The notes below the pieces were generated by a model that saw nothing but the letters and a program-made list of their open reading frames with translations, searched no databases and was not told where the DNA came from. A stretch of DNA of 64,000 nucleotides from Dactylellina haptotyla. Its lineage: Eukaryota; Ascomycota; Orbiliomycetes; Orbiliales; Orbiliaceae. Of the stretch, positions 24,038-34,953 are shown one piece after another (the first letter of the stretch is position 1; each line of letters starts with the position of its first letter). The DNA lies in assembly GCA_031310005.1 (NCBI GenBank), contig CM062388.1:2108001-2172000 (forward strand), read 5' to 3'. Both the position numbers and the translations under genes were made by a program.

Positions 24038-27000
24038 TCACAACCCAGGCCCCCCAAAGAAAAAGCTATCAAAAAGCTCCATCTGCCCGTTCCCATTCGT
24101 CCAACTACCATCGAGCCCACCGACACCCCAACCTCCCATGTTCAGATTCAAATCAAACGGTCCACCCCATCCGCTCCCACCATCCAACCCTCCACCATTG
24201 CCACCTTCTATACCGAACTCACTGAGTCCATTATACCCAACCGTCCAATCATCATCCGCAACCCCACTCATCATCGAATCTCCAGTCTGCGATCCACCGG
24301 GTAATCCGGCCCCTGCACCAGTGGCAGCAAGATACGAATTCGTACTAGATATTAAACTGGAATCGTCGTCTCCGGGCGTCATCCCATCCGTCATAGCGTA
24401 CCCGTGCGTATTCGTAGGAGAATACCCGCCGCTCGCAGCCAACATTCCCGCGGCCGCAGCAGCTCTCCTTGCTTCTTCGTCGTCTTCGTCCTCTTCGGGG
24501 TTGGCGGTATCATCGATTGGTTTTTCCTTGATGACAGCGTGGAACCCGCGGTCGACCAGGCGTTGGGTTTTTCCGGGCCGTATGCCCTTGGGGACTTTCC
24601 CTGCGCCGGTACCTTGACTTAATACGTCTTCATTGCCGGCGAAGAGTTCGCGGAATTGACTATCGAATGTCGGTCGCTTTCTCTTTGCTGGTGTACGCTT
24701 CTCCTCTTCTGGTTTAGCAATGTATGGTTTTATTTCGTTGGGTGGCGGGCTGGGGGCGTCTTTGCTGAGGTTTAGGTTCGTCGGTTCGGCGCCAGATAGA
24801 CACATGCTAACAGTGGCACGGGACATCCTTTCGAAAGATACCCTGCAAGCCTCAGCTGGTGGACAACGGTCCGAGAGGTCACCAAGCACAGATGTTGCAG
24901 CTAAGATCGTAAAGTCGACTTCGTCCATTGATAGTTTCGCACGGACAGTCGGCGAGTGCCAGATGGCGTACAAAAACGATATGCCTACGTATTTATTAGC
25001 GTCGTCTGTAATAACCGTGATTTCGATGTGACTTACCAGCCATGAACAAGTGATGCACCGCTAAGAATGTGTGGTTCACCTGCCGCATTCTGTGTAACTG
25101 CCTGTAGAGCCTCAACACCTTCATACCCGCGTCGGCGACAACCACATACACACGCTCTTCCTCCTCCTTCTCCCTCAGTTTATCTCTCTTCATTTCCAGC
25201 CCGTCCACCTTGATCTTACCGTTCGGATCAACTATGCTGCCGAATTTCTCGGCTAACAGATCCGGAACAGACAAGCTAGGTCGGTAAAGCATCATCAAAG
25301 TAAGCCAGTAGTTGAGTTCCAAGAACTCAAGGCTAAAGGCACACCCGGTGACATCTTTACCCTTGGGACATCCTTCGAACCACTCCTTCAGCCTCGAATC
25401 GACATCATTTCGCCATTCTAACAGGCTTTGGTGTGGCTTTAGGAATGGCGTTACTAGGTTCAAACCCGTAGGATGAACATGTTGCGGTAGACTATTTGGA
25501 TGGTTGTGTGTTTGCTGATAATGATGGACTTGTAATATTTCCGACTGTAAAAGCCGTAGCTGGAAGTAGGCGTACGATATCTGCTTGTAGCTCGCAGGTG
25601 GTGGTGCTGACGGTGTTTTGATGCCCATAGGCGTGATAAACTCATCGGGTAGGAAGCTCGGAAACTAAAACAGTCAGTATTTTTACTCTTTTCCTTCTTC
25701 GGGGTGGGGTAGCTTACTTCAATACCGATAACCTCATCGGCAATCTGAACCGGTCTTCCGACGCACGTACTAACCAGCCTATCAAGACTGTATGTGCACC
25801 AGAACAGCCGCCTCCTCAAATCTCGTCTCCATCCTCTCGGTCCATCATCGCCTACACCTTTTGGCACTACCTCTTCTGTGAATAGTCCCAAATCTACAGC
25901 TAGTCTCATCGCCACTCCAATGATATACCAAACACCCGGACTAACCGGTCTTAGTATCGCATAGGCGGCAAGTAACAATACCGCTTGTAGCTCTTCCAGC
26001 CCACCCGAGCTAGCTCTTAGGAATTCTTCAAGGTGTATAATTGCTGCAGCGTGGTACGCTTCCGGCTGCTGTTTCCCCTCGTACGGGTGTTTACCATCCC
26101 CGCCAACACCAGGACTTGGCATCGGCGTCCTATCAACAAAGATCCCAGCACCGATAGCAAACACGATATTCAAAAGATACAACGTCTGCGGGCTTCTCGC
26201 CTCGCCAGGACGGAGATCATATGCCGCATCGAAGAACTTCAGAAACTCCACGCGGTGCAGGATGGGTATCTGCGGATTCGAATGCTCGAAATACAAATCG
26301 ACCAGTTTTCGGCCGAGAATCTCATTCGGGAACGGTGCGGGAGGGATCGCCGGTTTAGCTTGTAATCCGAAGAAGGAGTCGCGCATATCCGTGTCCTTCG
26401 TGGCCTGGGTATATACACCCGGCTGGGCGAAGGAACGGCGGTTGTACCGGTTGATGTAAGGGTATGCGCCGCTACCGTTGGCTTCCATGGCGCCATGGCC
26501 GCCGTTGGTGGACTTGACGGCTTCGAAGACGAGGCGCGCGAACGAGATGCCGGAAGTCGAACCGAGGAATCGCGGGTCGGAGGTGCCTTGTACGGGGATA
26601 GAGGATATAGCGGAGAGAGTCGGGTCGTTCTTGATGGGGTCTGCGGTTTCGTCGATGGGGCGGTTGCCCGGGTTTATGGTAACGATACCCGGAGTATGGT
26701 GGGCGGACACCGGGGTGGGAGGTTTGACGAAATTCGGAGAAGCGCCTTCGGCAGCATCGGCGCCATTACGGGAGATGGAAGGCGAGAGTGGGTGGACGCC
26801 GGAAGGGCTAGGGGAGGTGGCGACCTGGCCGTTGAGTGGGAAGAACGAGGTGGGTGGTTCGAAGGTGAGGTTGTTGGTTGTGAGTAGGTTTTCGAGGTAG
26901 GTTACTCGCTCTTCGAGATAGCTTACATAACTATATCACATTGGGATTAGAGGCTATACTTGGTTGGAGGTCTCAATATACCCACCTTCTCGGGATCTCC

Positions 27001-27278
27001 CTCTTGGTGATGGGATCGTATCCGACACACTTGACGCCGACTTTTTCACACTGTGTGCAAGCGGGTATTCTCTGGTCGCACCGGTTCTTCCGTAGCCGAC
27101 ATCGATTGCAAGCAGTCACGCTTCTAAACGATGTCGCGCCGGACAGCTGGGTCTGCGGAGGGTTTGCCTGCGTCGCAGATATGGGAGCCGGCGGAGAATT
27201 GTGCGATTCCGAATCTGACGGCGACTCTCGCCGCCGCCGTTTCGTGTTCGATCCGCCATCTATAAAATCGTTCGACAT
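24038..27278 (-). CDS. uaY: Zn2Cys6 transcription activator, UaY/Ppr1-like
   Basis: Four exons on the minus strand: 27278-26986, 26930-25718, 25664-25037, 24984-24038; 1026 residues. The binuclear cluster is complete, with Cys57, 60, 67, 74, 77 and 84 (CX2CX6CX6CX2CX6C), preceded by an RRRR run. Splicing the first intron creates REIPRSYVSYLEERVTYLE, the linker plus coiled-coil dimerisation segment typical of Ppr1 and UaY. The fungal-specific TF domain spans roughly residues 300-580, with IPILHRVEF and the characteristic RRLFWCTYSLDR near 450. The C-terminal about 200 residues are Asp/Gly/Asn-rich and probably activating. In Aspergillus, UaY (about 1060 residues) is induced by uric acid and switches on purine-use genes; yeast Ppr1 controls pyrimidine synthesis. 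No target gene lies nearby, so the uaY assignment rests on the linker motif, length and architecture; a paralogue is possible. Confidence 0.8.
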
Positions 27279-30079
27279 TTTTTGTCGATGCCGTAAAACT
27301 CGGCGAGGGTTGTGGGATATCCGGTGGTATGATCTGGAACTCGAGCCGATAGGTAGGAAAACACGGGGAGGGGGTATCGGAGGCTGGCGAGATGAGATGC
27401 TATGGGGTGATCATGGTATATTGGGTTCTACCCGGGTATTCGAGGTTAAGGCGATGAGGGTATTATTATTCGAAGTAGGCGGTATTAGGCAGTTCGTCCA
27501 ACTAGTGACTCCGAGATGGCGGCAGGGAAGACAGCGCTATCGATTACAGGGACCGGACGCAGAGAGGGGCGGGGCTAGCGCGAAAATAAGAAATAAAGAT
27601 ACAGAAGTATAGCCTTATGAAGACGAATTTTTAAAGTTAGTATTAGAGATGGACCGTTATACGAGATGTGAAAAGATCAGATGGCAGGCGTGTCGTTGGT
27701 AGCTCGAAAGAAAATTCGAGAGTCTGGGTTTTGCGGAGCATGATCAGTCCAAATAAGGATTTATCTTACGTTATAGAAACCGGCGAAAAGGGCAAGTTCA
27801 ACGGTAGCGTTCAAGGGACCACCTGAAGGGAGCTAGATGACAGGTGGGTACCTCCTGCTGCTATGCAATGCTCCTGCGTCGTCAAACCGGGCGTAATGAT
27901 ATCGGACGTGGGATAGATTCCTGATCGATTAAGCCAGACCAGGCTGAGGAAGGCTCGTATTAGAAATTAATCTCGTCTCGTTCGTTTCGTCTCTTTGCCG
28001 ACAATTTTAGATGTCTCTCGGGCGAAAGTTTGGATACCTTTTGAGGCTTGTTCGGCTTTGTGCGCGTTCGCTTTTCGCTTCCTCGGCTCAAGTTAGCATC
28101 TTCGGCCTCAGATTGTTTCATTTCATACATTCGGCGATAAGATCTTCAATATGACTTCGCATACAATATTCAAAATGCAATAATAATATTCAGGCACGGA
28201 TACCGTCGTCCTTTTTTTCGCAGTTCCGCGAATCAAAAAAGGCCGCGAGAGACGAGCTAACTCACGGGAGCCAGTATATTGTTTGCCTCCTTCTCCACCA
28301 GCTGCACGAAATGCGCAGTCCCAAAAACACGGAAGGGCCACCCTTTTTTCCTTTTGCCTGCGATGCGCGGCGGCCGCTAGATAGGAGGGTAGAAGGGCTT
28401 GCACGAGACGTCACCGCGAGATCTAACCGGGAGCGAGTCAGGGTGGTCGCGCGCGCTGTTCGAGAAAAAAGGTCTTGGGGTCCGAATCGTTACTCGTTTC
28501 GGCCTTGCTGGAGCATGCATCAGCAGGCTATGGTAGCACGTACGGGTATGGGGGAGCAGCTGGAGGAAGGGATGCTCTCTCTCCCATCGGAAGTCGGCGA
28601 TGTGAGCGATTGAGAGGAAAGCGAGGGAGAGGGAGAGGGAACGGGCTAGTCAGTGTGCCAAATCGAATCGAATAATTAAAAAGAAGAGGAAGAAAGAGCG
28701 TCACGGCTGCGGCGGCCGCTTTCTTGGCTGATAGTATCTCCTTCTCCTCTTTCGACCCCCCGTTCTACCGAAGCCTTCTCGTCTTCCTCATGCTTCCTTT
28801 CTTCCACCCAGCCTCTCTCCGGATCCACTTTTCTTGGTTCGTTCTTCATCCAGCTTCCTTATCTTGACGCTGGTGAACGTGGGGGCCTTGGCCTGGAATC
28901 GGGGCGCTCTGATTGGACGAAAGGCGACCTCGGACCACAGCAACACAGTTGGCTCAAACCGGATGTCTCGGTTGATATAGATTTGAATCCAGAGAACAGA
29001 AACTGCTGTCCGTAATCATTTAGATGCAATATATTAGGGGATGCAGAAGATAGGAGACGGTGTGGAGTATATTGCACTCTCATTCGATATAAGAGACTTT
29101 TTGAGTCCATCGAGGTTGCGTTGGCGGTGCATTGTGCAATGTTTGCAATTACAATTACAATTAATTGCAAAGTAGAGCCGAGTTAAGGATGCAGGCGTTA
29201 AAGACGAGACGTAACCGATTAAATCCCAGACGTCAGATATCGGTAGATGGTATAGGCGAGTTTATTGTCTCATTGGGTAATTGGATCGAATAAGACGATA
29301 TCAGTCTTGCCCCACCCAGTACCCATGGATATGAGGATAGAGTTCGGTTCGTACCTAAGCTAGGGGGGTTTGGGGACAACAGTATAAATATATTGGCAAC
29401 GTCCCTCATAACGGAATACATGAATTACAAACCAGGTGCTTATGCTGTGTTATACACCTTTCGATTTGTGCTTTGTGAACATTGAGTGCCACAGCGACGT
29501 AGACTGCCAGCGGCACACTCTATCTCGCTAGTAGTGTTGCGATGTTGGCAACTGTCCGGACTATAGCTTGTCAGCGATACGGGCCGGGGAGTAGCCGCTC
29601 ACTAGCATTGTAACTGAAGGCTAGCAGTGCTGCTGAAGAGGAAACCGTTGCAGCGGATGGGGTAACGATGCATATCCCCACAGGGTGTCGTCGGAATCGA
29701 TACATACAGATACGTGTGTAGTGGCGTATACAACAGTCAACACTCGCTAGGAACACCGCGGACCACTAGCAAAATAGCTAAAACGAGATTCTTGCTAATA
29801 GACGTTCCAAAAAACACGCAAAAATGAAAATATCCAATACAGTTATGAAGATGAATGCTGCAGATTCTTATTCGTCTGCTAGCTTTGCTTAGATTTGGTT
29901 TCTATGGCATAAAAATATCTCAACCTTAAGATTGTCAAACAAGAATGTCAAATCGAGCCATCAGGACCCCAATCTTTTTTTAGCATATCCAGAAATAGCG
30001 AGAGTAATATTTTATATCTTCCCGTCAGAACAAAATCGAGTAGTAGTTCCAAAATTCTGGTTTATAAAACCTCACCATT
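27279..30079. other. Long intergenic region
   Basis: About 2.8 kb, the shared upstream side of the UaY-like gene. A pyrimidine-rich block at about 28730-28860 and a GA-rich block at about 28610-28705 stand out as strand-asymmetric sequence, of the type found in fungal promoters and leaders. No protein-like frame follows the pyrimidine block. Confidence 0.4.
28605..28860. promoter_or_regulatory. GA-rich block followed by CT-rich block
   Basis: Purine-rich sequence on the plus strand (28605-28705) switches to pyrimidine-rich sequence (28730-28860). Such tracts often mark promoters or long 5' leaders in fungi. No start codon with a convincing frame follows on either side, so the target is unknown. 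Confidence 0.25.
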
Positions 30080-31843
30080 TCAATAATAAGCTCCTATATC
30101 GCCCCAATCTACCCTCTCCGGCTCCTCCCTTGGCTCAGGAACCCCCCACAAGATTCTAGGACTAAGGTGCTCCGGCGGCGCGATTGGTCCTAGGTCACGT
30201 TGATCTGGTGCGGGAAGCATCTTCTTTTCCCGAAAGATATCTCTATCAGCAACTCCACCGATACCCGACACGCTGAGCTTCGTCTGCTCCTCCCTGCGCT
30301 GCAAGGTTTTGCGTTGCATCTCGCGCTTGTACTCATTAAACACTTTCGGGTCATCGTAAAGGACTACTTTTGGGTTTTTGGGGAGCGGAGCACCTGCTAC
30401 AGGGACGATGCGGCTATGGGTTAAAAAGTAGACACTGCGGAGGAACCATTTTTCGATGCGGAGGACACAGGCGGCTCCTGTGATGCCGATTACCGTTCCT
30501 TGATCATGATATACACTGTTAGTAACTTAGAGCCATATATAGTGTCTATCAAGACACTTTTTTGGGGATAGAGATAGAGTGTGGCATACCTAGCGAGTTC
30601 CCCGTCGGATAGACAACCTGGCGGTTATTAGTATAATCGTAGCGGAGATGCAGACGGTCAACTTGAACCTCATACGCGCGTTTTGCAATGATTGAACGAT
30701 CTGGTGGCGGAACGTGAGATCCGGTCCCCTGCCAAGCAGAATGGAATAGTTCGCACGGAGCGAGCCCGACAATGATGGTTTCGCCGGATAACATGTCGAT
30801 GGGGATGAAAATACTGAGACGACCCAAGCGCATTGGTTCATAGGCGTCTTCGATCCTATCGCAACTCACTATATATACTCTAGAATTAGCAAATCATCTT
30901 CTCAATCTTAGCTTATATCATGAATAGGTGGGTTTTATAGAGTCTTACCGATAAAATTGTCGAATAGAGCAAGAACATATAGTGGTCGATATTTATCCAG
31001 AAATGACGGAATATCCGACATATTTCTAACCAAATAGCCGTCTGGAACCCATGGTTTAAACGATGGATCGTGCGCTTCGACTGGGAATTGAGGGAATTTA
31101 AGGTCAACTCCGCGACTTGGAGAATCAGCTGGACGGATCAAGTTGTTTTTACTATTGGTGGGAACGACCTTCATATTGAATAGATCTTGGTTGACGGCAT
31201 CGATTTCGTGAGATAGTTCGAGCATACGATTTGTTTCCCCCGGTGGTTTTGTATTCTCATATCGAGATTCATGCAAGGCTTCATTCTGGGTGGTATACCC
31301 TGTTTGCGGAGTATTTCTCGATTGCACTCCTTGAGAACCTGCTGAAATGGCCACAGCACAGTGGTTTTCATTATTCTCTACCTTCTCAGAAGGCACTGGA
31401 TCCGTCGGAACGACCTGACTCGTTGAATTCATGGCATTCTCATCTTCATACACCGCCATCTCGGGAACCCCAGGATGAGAAGGGAGACGATATTTCATAA
31501 TCGCATCCTGGAAAGTATCGATATCAATTTTCACAACCCTTTGCGGCTTTTCTTGAACTTTCTTGCTCGGTTTAATCGTCTCCAATGCGTCCATGCGCGG
31601 TGGAGCTTGGAATCCAGGAGGATAAGTGGGCATCCATCTGTTCGGGACACACGACTTCGAAGTGAACTGCGCTTTCGGCGTAGGCGGTGATAATGGGCTA
31701 ATTGGTGTGGCGGCGTAGATCCCTGTTCTTGGGGTATAGCCTGATGGGATGGACGGGCTGTACTTCTTCATTGGGGTCTCAGGAACTTCTGGCTGGCGAG
31801 GATCGCCACGAGCGCGGGTTTTCCGAGGAGTCGAATAGGACAT
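30080..31843 (-). CDS. Hypothetical protein, 530 residues
   Basis: Three exons on the minus strand: 31843-30949, 30868-30590, 30498-30080. The N-terminal 230 residues are low-complexity Pro/Ser/Thr/Lys-rich and probably disordered. From about residue 250 it becomes ordered: a segment FPVEAHDPSFKPWVPDGY, then VSCDRIEDAYEPMRL created by the first splice, then beta-rich sequence with Tyr/Asp/Arg. The second splice gives GTVIGITGAACVLRIEKWF, a hydrophobic turn-rich segment. The C-terminus is charged and helical (NEYKREMQRKTLQRREEQTK) then Pro-rich. No signal peptide or known catalytic motif. I do not recognise the family; the three exons closing in frame across two introns is good evidence that the gene is real. 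Confidence 0.7.
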
Positions 31844-34800
31844 TGCAGCGATAAAATAATAGAATACTCGTCTTGCAACGGATTTGTGAATTTTATACTA
31901 AATTTGATGACAGGTTGAGATAACTAGATGTTGAAGTCAGTTGCACACTCGCACCGGTATATCACGAATATCTTTCTTACTCCAGAATTGATATTATTCA
32001 AGTACAAGATCAAATGAATCAGCCGAACTGCTGATGGATCATAGCAAAGATTGCAAAGCTGACATTAAATGAATGTTGAATATTAAAATTGAGAGATTTA
32101 AATGTTGGGATAGTTGCAATGTGAAGGATGAATTGAAGCTCAGCTGGAACTACTCCATTATTATTTTAATTAAACGAAAGTGGTCCAGAGGGAAATTGCT
32201 ATAGGCACGCTCATGTCACTCAAAACCCACAGTGCCTAGATTTAGTATCCAGAGTCCAACCACTATGGTATCATATCACAATCGGAGGGCGCATATGTCA
32301 ACAGGGACTCAAGTCTCGAGGTCTTCTTTGCTAACTATAACGACCGACCTAATGAAGATTTGGAATATAATCATCATCTCAAGGTGAGTTAAAAGTCTGC
32401 TGTAATTATAAAAGTGCCAGTTTAGACACAAAAGAAGCGGATTTTACCATCGATTCCGCATATTGCTCTGCAGTAGATGCTTGCGCTTGCAATTCCGCTG
32501 AGCTCCATATCCAAGCCCACACTTCGATACCTCAAAGCCATCAAATGGGACACGTTCAAAGTCCAGTCTCCGAAACTCATATGGAGCCCGGTCTAAATCG
32601 AAACAGAAGCCATAAGGAGCAAGTGGAGTATCTTGTAGCGTGTAAACCGACTAAGGATTGCGAGGCATCTTCAAGTGTTGCATTTTGTATGAGAGAGTGT
32701 TGTTCATGTTCTCGGAGATACATATATCCGACTCGTACAATTCCACTACGCAGGCAAATTAGCAGCGCTAGCAAATCAAGCTGTTCCTTGGGACTTGGGA
32801 GATTGTCCCCCCTATTATCTGAGTTCTGGTACTAGTATACATTTACCGAGGTAGCACAGAAGCCGTAGCATAGTAAGTGCGGCTCACGCCTCATATCACC
32901 TTCCGGTCACGTTAAGTATATGAGAACTTTTTCTAGCTGAAAATTCAGAATCGATATTCGCCGATTCAGAAGATACATATCTTGTGCTGCGAGCGAACTC
33001 GTGGAGCAGCCGCTCAAGCAGCCTTGATTGATAGGGCACGGGAATCTCTTGCTGTGATGGTATATCATCCAATTGGATCTAACATCGTATTCGGAATACC
33101 ACGAATTTGCATCTCTTGTTCGATTTCATAACGTAGAACGAGGGCTCGACTTCTTAAAACTTTCCTGTTACCGACTCTATTGAGCGTTTGCAGTTTGAGG
33201 CCTCTAGCATCCGTACACATGATAAGGTGAGGTTTTTCTAAATAACACCGCTAATATCATGTATATATTGAAAAGCTCAACGTAAGCAACTCTGCAAAGA
33301 CTACAACCCACATTTCAACAGCAGGGCATCGAATAGTTATTGTTAGGTTCATGATGATCTCCCCTCTAGCAAGCTGTCGCATGCTCACCGCTGACGAATC
33401 CACCGGGTTAAGGCCAACCCCGAAACTGCCAGCAAACGACAGCGCATTCGTTGTGAAAACGGGCGCAGCTTTCTAAGCACCCAATGAGCATTGTCTATTC
33501 GGGTACATTACGACTGCGCTGGATGGGATATTCCGTCCAACTATAACCGTGAGTAGGAAGACAGGATACTCTCGTTTCCTTTGGCCACCGAAAAGGGAGG
33601 GAGTCATAAGTACTATTCTCGCAATGAGAGCGGTTGAGCAAATGTACTTCCAGTTCCTATCTCGCCGTGGTTTTCTTCCATAAATTGCATCTGGCATTCG
33701 GAAGGTAAATATTGTAGAGCTGTCTAAGCTTCTGTGGCGGAGACAGATTTCCGAACCAAGTTCAATAGCTGAGAGCGCCGCCATAGCAGAGTTTGATGGT
33801 GATGATGGAAGCAGTGACTGTCTCTCAAATCCCCGATACAAAATATACTCAATCACTACACATACTTCTGCAATATACCGATAGGCGCTATAGGCTGGCC
33901 TAAAAACTCGTTTATGTCATCTATCCCTCGGAGAATCTATGTTGGTAAGTTAGCATGAAGAACGGCCGGAGTCCGAGTCTACGCCGTCCTTTCCCCATCT
34001 TCCCAAATATCAAGTATCGATCTCGTAATATTTGCTTCTTCGCTCGTGACTAACGCTTTTCCAAATCTAAAGAAAGAAAAATCTACGTTGTAAATTTCTA
34101 GCCTATCGAAATGTACGGTGAGCTGGCACGTGTGTGCGTGTAGATAGCGACGCCGATGCCCACGCTGGGATAAGAGTGTTCGGAAGTGTTTCAGGCAAAT
34201 GCACCATTCGAATATTCCCCACGGACAGCTGGCATCGTCCGAAGAGACACGAAGGACTAGCATCTCAGCATCCGCTAAGCCCCTCTTTCAAAGACAACAG
34301 TAACAAGTACGCTACGAATTAAAGTTTTACTAGGTACGGATCGGAAGAATTCAAAGGGTAAAAGCTTCGTAAGAAGATTAATTGAAGTTCCTGGCAGTCC
34401 AAAATAAGCGGGCCAGCCTATATGCTAATATATCGTAGCTAGCTAAAAGTAACAGAAGTATCCCATAAAGGAAATAAAAAAAGTAAAAACGCCCTTCCGT
34501 GTAATAATGAATGTCCAAGTATCCCCTGCTAGTGTCCATGCATAACAACTTGAAAAACAGAATGAATATATAGAAAAGAAAAAAGAAGAAAAATTCAATC
34601 TGTTGTAACGCCAAGACCATCTTAACCTGCTAAAATGTAGACAGCAAAATAGAGTATATCAATCGTCCAAAAAAGTGTAGCAAAAGCAGATATGCAGTGA
34701 GAAATGAAGCAATGTGAAGCAATCAAAATGCTATGAATGTTCAGAACTGTGTGCAAAAAAGTAGAAGAGAGATAGTAGATAGAAAATATGACTGCCAAAT

Positions 34801-34953
34801 AACCTCGAAAAATAAAGGGTTAATAATATCGAATGTAGTAGGCAGAAAAAGATACCCAAGCTCTTTCTCAATGTTATTGTCTCGTCAAACCAGACGCTTG
34901 CCGTCCTGATTTTTTACTCCCGTGAGCTAGTGAGGTTGTTCGAGTAGCGCATG
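31844..34953. other. Intergenic, no gene seen
   Basis: About 3.1 kb between two minus-strand genes. Short frames occur on both strands (for example 33473-33856 minus, 127 codons) but none shows a motif, a good start and protein-like composition together. AT-rich A-runs at 34370-34860 adjoin the 3' end of the kinase gene. Confidence 0.45.

Noticed and set aside
26478-26900. Plus-strand frames over the UaY-like gene
   Set aside because: Shadow frames opposite a well-supported four-exon gene; no motif.
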